A DNA stretch of 64,000 nt. It comes from Rhodeus uyekii (lineage: Eukaryota; Chordata; Actinopteri; Cypriniformes; Acheilognathidae). Position 1 is the first letter of the stretch. Each line of letters starts with the position of its first letter. The notes below the pieces were generated by a model. The model was not told the DNA's origin and made no database searches. It saw nothing but the letters and a program-made list of their open reading frames with translations. A program made the position numbers and the translations under genes. Where the stretch lies: the NCBI GenBank assembly GCA_037043235.1, contig JAWRVZ010000274.1:1-64000 (forward strand), given 5' to 3'. Shown here piece by piece: positions 37,061 to 47,712 of the stretch.

Positions 37061-37690
37061 TCACCAAGAAGCCACCCATCGCGCACCCTGCCAGCTACCA
37101 GCTGCCACCCTGTTTGTAAGAATGTATGAATCATGGGTTGACCCAGGCCACCTTGCCACAATATTTTTTAGGCGTATTTGCGCATCACATATAATCTGCA
37201 AATTTATTGAATGGAAATGTTTCCGATTCTCGTATACAAATTCATCTTCAGATGGTGCCTTATATGTGTGTGCAGTCAATCGCTCCGATTACATTAGGGA
37301 AACCGGCTATCGCTGCAAATTGCATTTTAATGTTTGGCTGGTCAACTGCATCATATGGGGACAGCTGGCTTTGCGCGGCTCAAAGACGACTCGCTGATTC
37401 CTGAGCGGTCTGTCAGTTCCCTTTGGAAAGAATCAGTTGCCAGGAAACCAAGCGTTGTCAGCACCTGTAACGGAACGGGTATTGCGTGTTTCCTCGTTGT
37501 CTCTCTCTCTAGCTTCGGACCCATCTAGATTCGGAGGATAGCCCTTGTAAATCTGAAATGGCTGATAAGGCAGTCATCCTGGGTCAGAAAATCATTGTGG
37601 TCCTTAAAAACTCGTTCTCTTCGAATTCTGCCATTAGCAATGTCCTCTAAAATTGCCAAAGCTGCCATTGCCATAGACTAATTGTTCATT
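37061..37690 (-). pseudogene. Harbinger transposase, copy 2
   Basis: The downstream frame at 37061-37279 keeps SEDEFVYENRKHFHSINLQ, IICDAQIRLKNIVARWPGST and HDSYILTN, better preserved than in copy 1. Upstream frames hold GFPNVIGAIDCTHI then a stop, and the N-terminal region to about 37690. The stop after THI is shared with copy 1, so it existed before the copies split or was transferred between them. Confidence 0.82.
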
Positions 37691-37970
37691 TTACCCTTCA
37701 TTTTACCCTTCAATCACATCAATGTTCTTACTTAATTGCATAATTTATAGAATATTCCCATAAGGCTTGTGTGACAATATATATATATAAACGCAACGTT
37801 TTTGTGCGTAAGTAGTGTTGATACATGAGGCCCCTGGTCCTCTCTCGTCCTTCACTGTCGTCGCTCTTCCTTTTATGCCTCCTCTGTGAGATACGAGATG
37901 TGATTGACGCTCATTATCAATCACACCACCGGCTCTCATGACACTCCCACGGTCCCTCAACTCCGCCACA

Positions 37971-38547
37971 GTATTTTTTTATTTTTTTTGCTGATTACTT
38001 CTTTGACTGTGCCCAGGTGTGCCTTGTTTTGCCAATAACCCCTTGACTATTTAAACCCCAGTGTTTCTTGTATTCTTTGTCGAGTCTTGTTCCACACGTG
38101 GATTCTATGTTTGGTACACGCTGTCTGTCTTTGGTTCCCTTTCAGTCACTAAAGTTTGACGTCATGTGCGATATCTTGCCTGAGAGCCAAATGATCTTCG
38201 AGTGTAACCTAAATGAGCCAATACACATTGGCATGCAAGATTTCCATCACACTCTCTGCAAACCGATAAGCAGAATATAAGGAAGAGAGAGTGAAATTGC
38301 ACATTCAGCTTTTTGCTTCAGAGCTGAGCAGTTCTTCTCTTCTGCTCAGCTAACATCCATGAGTGTGTTCTACGAGTCAAATGAAGCTTTTCATTGGTGT
38401 TGGTGTGACTGTGCTTCAGTGGTGATGGCTTTCTAAAAAAACATTTCCGTAAACTGCGGCATGGAAAATGCTGGTAAACTGTGAGCTTCAAAACTTGAAA
38501 AAGAGCATTTCTTTAAAAAAGCAAATACGACTGTGACACTGCATCTT
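37971..38547. other. Unassigned, LTR- or DIRS-leader-like sequence
   Basis: 38000-38130 has a TATTTAAACC-type TATA motif and a TTGTATTCTTTGTC-like initiator region, resembling an LTR. 38140-38360 (GACGTCATGTGCGATATC, GCATGCAAGATTTCC, then TATAAGGAAGAGAG) resembles the leader of teleost DIRS elements. No protein is encoded, and the assignments are tentative. Confidence 0.3.
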
Positions 38548-38960
38548 TTAAAAGATGTCATTTAACCTGTTTGCTAATGGCATGCATGGTAAGCAGCTAT
38601 GGCAGCCACATAAACCTTCAAGGTAGAAGGGGATAACCCTGCTGTGAATCGTTTCCTGCAGGAACTCCACCACGGTGCCAATCTGACAGGTAACTGGGTC
38701 CTGCTGGTGACTACTGCACCAGGAAGTGAAGAGTTTCTGCTTCAAGGCATACAGTTTCCTTGTGGAAAGAGAATGGTCTCAACAGCCTCAGTTGAGAGAC
38801 CAGAGTCTATATGCTGGGCCCCCTCAGAGGCCAAGTCCACAGTTTTCACAGTTCTGGGCAGGGATAGGCTATTAAGCCTCCCTGACAAGAGATCCCTTTT
38901 GATCGAAATCTTTCATGGAGTTCTGTCAAGTGGGGACACTAGGTCAGAGAACCACACTCT
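38548..38960 (-). pseudogene. DIRS tyrosine recombinase, N-terminal part
   Basis: The frame encodes LYALKQKLFTSWCSSHQQDP, TVVEFLQE and, in another frame, STLKVYVAAIAAYH. This is the core-binding region preceding the catalytic domain. Homology stops at about 38560, so the arginines, histidine and tyrosine of the active site are absent. Confidence 0.72.
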
Positions 38961-39110
38961 ACCCGTGGGCGACTAAGGTGAGACCACTGATGTGTTGTCC
39001 GACTGGAAAAGAAAATGATGGCCCCTGAGGATTGGGAGAAATGCTCTGAGAGCTAGGAGGACAGTCATCATTTCAAACAGGTTTATAAGCCAAGAAAACT
39101 GGTGTCCCCT
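38945..39110 (-). pseudogene. DIRS RNase H remnant
   Basis: Minus-strand reading gives MMTVLLALRAFLPILRGHH and FQSDNTSVVS, the RNase H core with its DNT motif. The upstream TDAS strand and the downstream part are missing. Confidence 0.65.
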
Positions 39111-40121
39111 TCACAGACACAGACCTTCCTGTAGGGGCCTCATGTACAGTATACCAAATGTAATCACATCGGAAGCTGCTGCCATGAGGCGCAGCAATCT
39201 CTGTAAGGGCTTTACAGTGAGTGACTGGCCCAGCTTTATGCTCTTGACTGCTCGCAAGGAGAGAGACAAGCTTACATTGACACTGAATCCCAAACAGTGC
39301 CTGAGAATGTGGTCCTCTGAAGAGGAGAAAGTAAACTCTTCTTTGTATTCAGCCTCAACCTTAGCTCCTTCATGTGAGTGAGAACGACATCTCACATCTC
39401 TGGACCGCTAACTGCCAATCACCTGATAAAATCAACCAGTCATCTATGAAGTTCAGAACACATTTACCTTGGAGGCACATCGGGGCAAGCACTGTGTCCA
39501 TACATTTTGTGAAGGTCCAGGGTGATAGATCAAGACCGAATGGATGGACCCGATTCTGGTAGGCCTTGCCCCTAAAGGCGAACTTGAGTAATTTCCTGTG
39601 TTGTTGAAGGATGGAGATGTGGAAGTAGGTGTCTTTGAGGTCTATGGTGATGAACCAGTCATCAGTTGAATCTGACTCAATGATAACAATTTGAAGTTGA
39701 ATTGCATAGTTCTTTGATTTAGCTGGTGCAAGTCAAGATTAGGATGCAACGGTCATTTCTTCTTTGGAACTGTGAAGTACCAGCTGTAAAACACGTTTAC
39801 ACGTATATATTATGTGGCACCTGTCCCCAGCAAGGTCTTTACTTCTTGTTCCATGACCAGACCCTGCTCGGGGCCCACCACAGTGTGTAGGACCCCATTA
39901 AACCTGGATGGGCGAGATCTGAACTGAATAGTATAGCCCTTCGTAATGGTGCACAAGAACCACTGAGAAATGTTTGGCAGAAGGGCCCACGTTGCCAGAA
40001 ATTCTACTAGCTCTACTCTCAAGGCTGGCCTCTGGTAGCCCTCAGTAACCCCTGAAACTGGAAAGAGTTGCCTGGGATCTGTGTACCCTGATACCCTCGG
40101 GGTGGTAGACACTATACACAC
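39111..40121 (-). pseudogene. DIRS reverse transcriptase
   Basis: The N-terminal part (39810-40121) reads WALLPNISQWFLCTITKGYT, IQFRSRPSRFNGVLHTVVG and EVKTLLGTGA. After a deletion the core gives FITIDLKDTYFHISILQQH (motif A), FAFRGKAYQNRVHPFGL and FIDDWLIL (motif C), then LRLMAAASDVITFGILYMRP at 39150-39190. This order and wording are typical of DIRS RTs. The KKxGGLRPILDLR segment is largely lost. Confidence 0.85.
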
Positions 40122-40199
40122 TCAGAAGGCTGTAGTGGCAAGTCCTCCCTTTAGTTGGCTGAGGCTGAGAACAATGTCCTGACCCCGTTTCTTTCAAAG

Positions 40200-40860
40200 A
40201 GGTTCTACAAGTAGCGACTATCTGTGTTTGAGTGGTACAATAGGAGGAGCTATGAGGCTGCGGCTGGAGAGTGAGAATGATGGCAGGGGCAAAATCTTTT
40301 AGAATGCTGCCTTTTGTTTGGCGGCCACTTGAAACCTCTCAATGACAGTTTTTACTTTGCCGCCGAAGAGGCTATGAGGAAATGCTTGTGTCTTTCTCTG
40401 ATTCATACATTAAGCCTGGAGAGAAAGATCTGTGGCCCAGCACAGCTCGGCGGCTGCTTATGGGCTGACATTCTGGGCCAGAGCATATTCTGCCACCTGC
40501 AAGGCTGCAGCGTGCCTTCATACTGAATACGGAATTGTTGCAGGCCTACCAGGCGGCAGAATATGATCTTCCCACCAAGGAAGATATTACTCGAACTGGT
40601 TTGGTGGTCAACTTTGAGGGACAATGCTGACTGGGGACAAAGCTCGCAAGCGCCTCCACCTTCAGCAACGCCCCATATCTGTGCTCTTTAGCTCCTACCA
40701 AAGAAGCCTAGTGCGTGAACTTAGCACTATGTACCCGGTAGGATGCGGGTTTCTTCCACGACCTCGAAACCTTGATGTGGAGGTCTGGAAAGAAAAGTAG
40801 GCCCCGACGTAGAGGTTTCACTCTAGAGGGAAGGTCACGTTTGTCGAGCTAGCTTTTAGG
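40200..40860 (-). pseudogene. DIRS gag-like ORF
   Basis: Minus-strand frames give FFPDLHIKVSRSWKKPASY, YGALLKVEALASFVP, LTTKPVRVISSLVGRSYSAA and, near 40300-40370, SLFGGKVKTVIERFQVAAKQ. These match the gag ORF conserved in teleost DIRS elements (PFLPDLH...SRSW, LFG..V...RF). At least two stops and one frame change interrupt it. Gag should bind element RNA. Confidence 0.72.
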
Positions 40861-42110
40861 ATGAACATCCTTCCTCTCTTTTGACCGTGATGTAGCAAAG
40901 ACAGGGAGTGGCGCTCATTAGCTCATTAGCACTCACAGGTGGCGCCTTGCTTGCCACATACCCCCAACGCCCCTCGCAGGCCAGGGGGTACCCGGTACCT
41001 GAGGGTAAGGACAGACAAGGCAAGGGAAAAGGAGACTGAAGCATGAGGAGCTACAGAGACGAGAGAGGGGAGAGAGGAAAACAAAGAGAAAAAAAAAAGA
41101 ATTGGTCCAGTTCCCAGACACACTGATTCTCGGTCCTCGACCAACCGAGAGATGCCGTGTGATGGCACTGTACGCTGTTCTGTGGATGGGCTGGACGAGT
41201 CCTCCGTTCCCTGCTCCTCCCCGTTCTCAGCGGACGGCAGTAGGCTTCGGCGCTCTGGCAAACAGGGCGCCTCTTCTGCTCCCTCACGGACGGTAGCCTC
41301 CCACCTCGGCTCTCCGTTCCACACTAACCTCTGTAGCTCCAGCACCACCACCGCAGGCAGCTACTGACAGTCCTCTTGGGTTCTTCTGTGCTGCCCGACC
41401 TCCGCAGCACCGCAATCCCTCCTGGCAGCAAGCGCTCTCTGACAGCGTGTCCCTCCTACCTCCCGGGTTTCGGCACTAATGTAACACTGTACCCGAACCA
41501 TGCGGCACTTATCCAATGCATCTGGATGAATCAGGCTTTGATGAATCGAGGTCTGGTTACACCCTGAATCCACCAAAGCTTGATACGTACCCACCTTAAT
41601 ACTAACAGGTATCTGGTACAACCCCGCTTGATCGGGGGCGCCTGTGGCATCCTGTGGACACACTGACTCTCGGTCCTCGACCAACCGAGAGACCCCGATC
41701 AAGGTCCCCACCTCCATCACCTGGGATTGGTCCTCAGTGTCCCGGGTCACCGCAATACCCTCAGGCCAGCCCAGGCCTGCCCTTCCCCCTGGTGGCAGTA
41801 AGTGGGTCACTAAACTGGCATGGAGAGAGTGGTGGAGCGGAAGAGGCTGTCACGGTTGTCTCATGCCACCCAGGCCCCCGTTGCGCCATTCTCCAACCCT
41901 CTAGCATTTCACGGTCTCCCTGTCCCCCTTGTCCTCGGGGAGGAGCACGCGGCGGGAGTGCCGGTCAGGACCTGGGGAAAGGGGCAGGTTTAGGAGAGGA
42001 AGAGGGGGAAGAAAACAGAGACAGAGACATCTGGACATCTGGTCCTCCGCCAGCTGGATGGCCAGTTTCAGCCACGCCGGACGGTGACACTGGACCCACT
42101 CCGCCGTCCT
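40861..42110 (-). mobile_element. Ty3/gypsy fragment: gag end and protease, with most of pol deleted
   Basis: The minus strand carries a zinc-knuckle remnant and aspartic protease at 41361-41990 and a non-coding or unknown part down to 40900. A 36-bp direct repeat (41117-41152 and 41657-41692, one mismatch) built on TCTCGGTCCTCGACCAACCG brackets the protease. At the left end, a GGGGGTATGTGGCAAGC run could be a polypurine tract and LTR start, but that is uncertain. RT, RNase H and integrase are absent. Confidence 0.6.
41361..41990 (-). pseudogene. Gypsy gag zinc knuckle and aspartic protease
   Basis: The main frame (41361-41810) contains GLYQIPVSIKVGTYQALVDS then GCNQTSIHQSLIHPDALDK, an aspartic protease with the DSG active site and the QTSIH segment common in teleost gypsy elements. 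A zinc-knuckle trace, CGDPGH, appears in a neighbouring frame near 41740, showing a frameshift. Upstream, a proline-rich gag end is likely. An odd SRLVEDRESV insertion between the knuckle and protease occurs again at about 41130. Confidence 0.75.
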
Positions 42111-42137
42111 CTTCGGGAGACGAATTGTTCCAGCACC

Positions 42138-42830
42138 ACTCTGTTGATGCCTGTGCATATGATTCTGCTTCAACACTTGCTACAGGACAAAGTCCCGAGG
42201 TGGGCTTGGCGCCGTGGCACATTGCGTGTGGCAATCCCACCAATTTGTCGCCAGGCATTCACCCTTTGGTCAGACCTTGCTTTCCTATGGGATGGAGTCC
42301 CCTTAGGACAAGTATTTAGGAATGTTGTTGTCACAACAGATGCTTCCACCACTGGCTGGGGTTCCATATGCAATGGGCTTGCAGGACCCATCTGCACTGC
42401 CATATCAATTGCCTCGAGTTGCTAACAGTACATCTCGCCCTGTGCTGGTTCCGATTGTTGCTGCATGGCAAACATGTACTGGTCCACACGGAAAACACGT
42501 CAACCATTGTGTACATCGACCATCAAGGTGGTCTATGCTCCCGTCGCATGTTGCAACTTGCCCGCCACCTCCTCCTCTGGAGTCAGCATCGGCTCAGGTC
42601 ACTGCATGTCCTTTATATTCCAGGCGAGCGCCGCTTTCATGACAGCTTACCCTCCCGGGAGAATGGAGACTCCACCGCCAGCGGTTCAGCTGATCTGGAG
42701 TCGGTTCGGGGAGGCACAGGTAGACCTGTTTGCCGCAGTCTTGAACCACTGCTGAGACCAGGATACTCTCTCGGGTCCTACTTCTACCTGGATGCCGTGT
42801 GGGCCAGATTTGCCAAATTCGCAAAATGAG
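42138..42830 (+). pseudogene. DIRS RT end and RNase H, plus strand
   Basis: It begins in RT thumb sequence (VHMILLQHLLQDKVPRWAWR, LRVAIPPICRQAF, LWSDLAFLWDGVPLGQV). The RNase H domain follows: VVVTTDASTTGWGSICNG with the first catalytic Asp, HINCLELLTVHLAL with Glu, VHTENTSTIVYIDHQGGL (usually TDNT) and SRRMLQLARHLLLW. After HVLYIPGE it loses the usual ADELSR motif and frame. It is opposite in orientation to the DIRS copy at 38548-40860. Confidence 0.85.
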
Positions 42831-43324
42831 TCCGAGTGTTTCTGACACTTGATTTATTATTTCTCAGATGCAATTAAATTAATTGCTGAAGTGTTCATGG
42901 TCACAACTCTTTGTTTGCAAATTATCTCCATGCACCATAAAGTTAGCACCACAGCACGCAGCATCATATGAATGGCATCACAGCACATAGCATCGTAAAA
43001 CTACAAAGAAAACAAAATAACAAAGAAACAAAACATAAATATCAAAAAGAAATAAACTCAAACAACTTTCACAATATAAACAAACATTCACAACATTAAC
43101 TTACACGTTTAACTTTAACCAAAGAAATACGAGAAAACAAACTAAAATTACATCGCTCTGCTTGCCAAAGGGTTACTAAAGCTTGAACCATTTTCCTGAG
43201 CTTGGTGTTAGTTCGAGAACAAACGTGAACTACCTTTGTTCTGTTTCCGTTTTACTTATAAGTATTTATTGCTCCCTCTAGTGGTGGCGCAGAGCAAAGC
43301 AAATTTAAAGGGAAAGGTCATTAC
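42831..43324. other. No recognised gene
   Basis: Unassigned AT-rich sequence; 43250-43310 (CCCTCTAGTGGTGGCGCAG) may belong to an LTR. Confidence 0.4.
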
Positions 43325-43765
43325 ACCCAGTCCACAGGAAAGAGACATTTGTCACTGTTGAGAGTCAAGTTATGCTTGGTTAGTGCATTGAACACCTTAC
43401 TTAGGCACTTGTCATGGATATGCATAGTCGCCCCACGCACAACCACATCGTCTAAATAAATGATCATACCTGGTATGCCAACAAGCAATTCATTATTTTC
43501 TTGAAGAAGGAAGGGGCGGAGCTAAGGCCAAACAGCATCCTGGTATAACGAAAGCCAAAAAAGCTGTTAGGTTCCTGCTGCTTGGGTGTAAGGGCACCAG
43601 GAGATACTCTTCTCTAAGGTTCAGATTTGAGAACACTACAGAGCCATAGAACAGGGCTGTGAGTTCCTCTTCATTCGGCAGCAGGTATTTGTCTGGGATT
43701 ATTACCTTGTTTACTTACCGCAAATCTATGCAGATATGTAGGGCACCTGATTTATTTATTTTATC
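43325..43765 (-). pseudogene. Ty3/gypsy reverse transcriptase fragment
   Basis: Minus-strand frames read HICIDLR then a stop, VNKVIIPDKYLLPNEEELTA, then LLVPLHPSSRNLTAFF, FGFRYTRMLFGLSSAPSFLQ and MIIYLDDVVVRGAT. The last contains the catalytic Asp pair (YLDD). It is a core RT fragment about 140 residues long, in two or three frames, and belongs to a different gypsy lineage from the chromovirus at 17-21 kb. No LTRs were found. Confidence 0.8.
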
Positions 43766-45302
43766 CACAGTCACCCCATCACAAAGGGTCAGTCCTTGGA
43801 TTATTAAGTAGTACACACACACATAGTTAGATGCAAGTAGTACATTTTAAGAAATACAAGAAACAAAAGAAGTAAAACCCCAGCAACTATTGCAGATGTT
43901 AGTATCTGGAATTTCTAGAATAGCTCTTAGCTGAGCTGTGTTAAGCCTCCTGTGCTAAATGACTGCTACAGGCCTCTGTTTATGTCTCACACAAGAATAA
44001 TGTCAGCTATGAGTATAAATGTTCTGCTGTAAATTAGAGGAAAACATACCTGTGTCATCACTCTCCTAAAGTAATGTGTGCTGCATAATTCCAGCACTTG
44101 CACGCCACCTTTTCCATCTAGAAATATTGTATTGACAATGCAAGTCTTGACAATCCTACAGTGATAGCTTTCTATTACCCCAAATGGCATTAAACATAAT
44201 CATGATTCATCACCTACTTGCTTTCCCCAGTAGACGAATATGTTTTTAGGTTTTCAGATCATAAGACCAATGTGCCGTTAACCAAGAGAACACATTTCTC
44301 TTCGTACTAAAGCTCTGAATTTAATCCCCCTGCCAACTCAGCAGCAGAGAATGCCAAACTGACCATTCAGACTGATTAAACTGCTAATCAAAAGCATTTG
44401 AACGCATTAGAAAAAGTCAATCTGCACTGCTCATTTAGTGTTGTGCGGCACTATGCAATATTAAATGTTTTTTGTTAGATTTCTTCATTAAGATGTCTGA
44501 TGTGTTGTGGGCTTAAATTAGATTATTTAGGATGACTTGTTCAGACAGCTCACCAACTAGCCAATACAACATTTTATTTATTTATGTTATGTGTTTTATA
44601 TATGTATTACATATTTATATGTATGCCATATTGCACATGAACAAACCTGAAGAATGTTGAAGGTACAAGTAGAAAAATATTAATAATGTAAAGTATTTAT
44701 TCATGCTTATAAATGTAAAATGTATTTATTCATGCTTGTAATTTGTTTAATTTGGCATATTTCATTCAGAAAGTGTTAAAATTTATGACATTTAATTGTT
44801 ATGACCTTTTAAAATATATGCAGTGTACAATTGGCCACTGTAATTGTGATTTAAGTGTAAATATGTTTAATAAGTTACTGGCAGAGAAAATTATGTTACA
44901 TTCGTACACACAAATCAATATTAAACCACACCCTAACTGCACACTTACAATACAGGTACACGCAAAACATAAGTTAAGTTAAAAAAAATTCTTGACCAAT
45001 CATATTTTGTTGCTCACTGCCTTCAGCAGATCAGAGCCACCACCGATACTTGTGTAAAGTAAAGACTGTATTCCATTAATTCATAAAATGTAAGATATGT
45101 TTGACTAAGTACTGGAAACAATATTGAAACACTCGGCTGATACAGTTCCCCACTACTAATCCTGATTTACCGTTCAAACTGTCAGATCTCTTTTATGTTC
45201 TGTTAACTCAGAGTATTCCAGAAAGCAGGTTATGTGACATATCCGGAATGTTTAAGGGTAAACAAGCGAATAACTCGAATAACTTCCAAAAACAGACGTA
45301 AC
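43766..45302. other. No recognised feature
   Basis: AT-rich sequence with no supported gene. A short imperfect duplication of TGTATTTATTCATGCTT-like sequence lies at about 44690-44740. Confidence 0.5.
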
Positions 45303-45475
45303 TGTGGCGAGCAGGGTGTGCCCGAGGGCCTTGAGAATGGCGCAAGGTCAGTGCTGTGATTGATATCTCATAGAAATACCTCACGAAGAAGCGGAAGCAT
45401 AAAAGGTGAAGTGAAGAATGAGAGAGGATCAGGCCTGAACTTTATGTTGTGTTTGGTGTCGTGCATAGATATCCA
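45303..45475 (+). repeat. LTR fragment related to the one at 34813-37970
   Basis: It begins TGTGGCGAGCAGGGTGTG and has GCATAAAAGGTGAAGTGAAG, GAGAGAGGATCAGG and CTTTATGTTGTGTTTGGTG, in the same order as the minus-strand LTR at 34.8-38.0 kb. It appears truncated on its right side. Confidence 0.55.
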
Positions 45476-45852
45476 CGTCAACTTGTGAAATACATACAGA
45501 ATACATATTTGTTCACACATACAGAAATATATAATATACAAGTTGGGGATAGCAGGATTATGAGGTGGATAGGACACACATATGTTTACATATATTGTGT
45601 GTGTGTGTGTGTGTCAGGAGGGTATTTGGGGTGACAAGATTATAGCTACCCTACCAAACCATAGAAAAAATTATTTTATCCTCATGTCAGCCTTTGTTTT
45701 GTCCTATGGGCCGAAAGCGGGTGCTGAGCTCTGGAAAGCATTCTGGAGCAAACTGTGTGCCAAAGTGTGTGTAGTTCCACACACATGTGAGGGCCATGGC
45801 CAGAATGATTACTGCTAAGCTGTCCACGTTGGACTCTGGGATGTCCCTCACT

Positions 45853-46014
45853 GGAGATCAATCAGAGACTTCTCTTCCTGGAGAGCATTCAGGGACTTGT
45901 CTCGCTAGGGAAGACTGGGGATCTTTTCTTGTTTGAGCACATTGGAGAGCTTGTCTTGCTGGAGCAGACAGGGGTGTTTGTTTCATTGGAGCGGACTGGG
46001 GAACTTGTCCAGTC
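45853..46014. repeat. 27-bp minisatellite, about six units
   Basis: Units start at 45853, 45880, 45907, 45935, 45961 and 45988. The consensus is roughly GGAGCAGACTGGGGACTTGT plus CTTGCT. Most units are 27 bp, with 26- and 28-bp variants, and they encode related nonapeptides of the type LERTGELVL in the plus frame at 45929-46198. I do not recognise the repeat family. Confidence 0.8.
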
Positions 46015-46623
46015 TCCAGTTCACCAGATTGGCCAGCTCCAGGAATTCCTCAGTGAAATGCTCCAGTGGACACTTGTTCTGGCAGAGGGAGATTCCACAC
46101 ACTTTCTCCTCTCATACAGATCTATCTCCATTTCTTGTTTTGAGTCTGTTCTTCTGTCAGAGTACAGTCTAGGTGAAATAGCAAGACAAGGGCAGTAATG
46201 AAAATAGTCTTTGACAAACTCAGGGAATGAAGAAGATATAAGCAATACAAAAATACTAGAACGCTACACTGACATTAACACTACGACATTAAAACAGCGA
46301 CAATGAGAACAGGCAAAGACTGAGGGAGAATACAGGGTAAATATCCACAGGAAATACAGCTGACATGACTAATAAGGTGATTATTAAGGCGATCAATGTG
46401 TATTCAGTGAAAAGGTGAGCTTTTCCTCAACAGTCCTGTGTAATGCTTCAGTAAAACATACTGAGACCATTCATGTGTGTAGCCAAAGAAGTGGGCTTAC
46501 TTAAATTTTTTTTTTTACAAAGAACACAGCCTTGAATAAAGAATGGTGCAAAAACAACATCCACAGAGAGCAACTTTTCCCAACCATCCAAGAACAGTTT
46601 GGTGACAAACAGTGCATTTTACA
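46015..46623. other. Unassigned, possibly LTR-derived
   Basis: No domain is recognised. The minisatellite-containing open frame extends to 46198 and has no known homologue. Confidence 0.35.
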
Positions 46624-47284
46624 ACATCAGAATCAGAATCAGAAAGAGCTTTATTGCCAAGTGTGGTTGCACACACAAGGAATTTGTCTTGGTGCTGAAG
46701 CTTCCAGTGCACATATACAACACAATATGAGTTTACATAGCAAACAACAATACATAAACATACACAGTACATGTGGACACATGATGGGATTTTTTGTATG
46801 GAGTGGGAGAGGGGATAGATAAGGACAGAATGTCAGCCATAACATCCGTCTGCATTGTTTTTATTTCCCTGCGCTCTGCCCAGCATTTTATCTCTGGTCC
46901 ATAACTTCAGATGTTTTAGGCCACGTCCACACGAGAACGGTGCATTCCCTAACCGCTCTTTTTTTCCCTTCGTTCTAAAAAAAAATGCCGTAAACACGGC
47001 ATCGGCGCAAGAAATCTCAGCGTCCACACGAGAACACTGAAACCGACTGAGAACGGTGTAGTTTATATGCCAGACCAGTATGTGGCGCTGTAATTCTACC
47101 GCAGATACACAATATACACGGAGAAGAAGAGTTTGAGCATGCGCACAACCTTGCGCGCTGAATATTTACAGGCGTGCACTGCTGCAAGATGACACGGAGT
47201 GACTGCCCTGTTGCATTGTAATTCTTGATTTTATATTGTTTGCCCTGCACTATATGTTGTGCGCACTGCTGCACTTTATACCAC

Positions 47285-47712
47285 TTTTATACATCGTGTA
47301 CACTCCCGGCCCACTTTATCACAACATCCATAAATCTGTACTTATAATCACAGACCGCCTGTACATTGATAGAATGTTTGCCTTTCCTGTTGATGTAGTC
47401 CAGTGGTCCCCAACCCCCGGTCCGTGGATGAAATGGTACACGGACCGGTCCGTGAGCTGCTACAAGCGGCTGTGACGCTGCTGCTTTAGCAACGAGGAAG
47501 TGTGTTTAATCTCGTGCGGACTCGCTCAACAAACTGGAGCCGCCACCGATCCGCGGCAAAGTTTTCACGCGTTTACCGGTCCGTGGCACAAAAAAGGTTG
47601 GGGACCACTGATGTAGTCCATCGAGTTGGCAGACAGCTGCTTGATTTCTATGCGTGTGCCGTCGACCGCTCCCAAACACTGTGGCATGCCATGATCACGA
47701 TGGAAAAGCAAA
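47285..47712 (-). pseudogene. Harbinger transposase fragment, split by a hAT element
   Basis: Minus strand: GMPQCLGAVDGTRIEIKQ with the first catalytic Asp, then the hAT insertion at 47401-47610 in the MDYIN region. The frame resumes as RKGKHSINVQAVCDYKYRF and VVIKWAGSVHDV with the second catalytic Asp, then a stop. N- and C-terminal regions are missing. Apart from the insertion the frame is consistent across both parts. Confidence 0.82.
47401..47610. mobile_element. hAT MITE, 210 bp, perfect 8-bp TSD
   Basis: The ends are CAGTGGTCCCCAACC and GGTTGGGGACCACTG. ATGTAGTC flanks it at 47393-47400 and 47611-47618. A related terminus is seen at 57536. Confidence 0.95.

Larger units (their letters stand above)
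36629..37833. mobile_element. PIF/Harbinger transposon, copy 2, inverted and end-deleted
   Basis: This is the reverse complement of most of copy 1. The right end TTGATACATGAGGCCC is intact and followed by CTG at 37834-37836. The inner end is truncated: homology stops at GAGAATATGCGCGG near 36640, so the second TIR is missing. By eye the arms (about 35290-36530 and 36640-37790) are roughly 90-95 per cent identical. Confidence 0.85.
34813..37970 (-). mobile_element. Solo-LTR-like element split by a Harbinger insertion
   Basis: On the minus strand it starts TGTGGCGGAGTTGAGGGACC at 37970, passes a TATA-like GGCATAAAAGG and GAGAGAGGACCAG, is cut at 37833 by the Harbinger pair, resumes at 34957 with GACTTTATGTTGTGTG, and has ATTAAA near the end. 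The plus-strand sequence at 45303-45475 is a relative with the same GCATAAAAGG...GAGAGAGGATCAG...CTTTATGTTGTGT order. The left end near 34813 is approximate and no TSD was found. Confidence 0.55.
38548..40860 (-). mobile_element. DIRS-type retrotransposon, minus strand, gag to recombinase
   Basis: Four pseudogene pieces lie in the expected order from right to left: gag (40860-40200), RT (40121-39111), RNase H (about 39110-38945) and the N-terminal part of the tyrosine recombinase (38960-38548). The recombinase catalytic domain and left terminus are missing. The copy is damaged by stops and frameshifts throughout. Confidence 0.82.

Noticed and set aside
45853..46014. CRISPR-like array
   Set aside because: The 27-bp units are directly adjacent without spacers, and the DNA is from a vertebrate.
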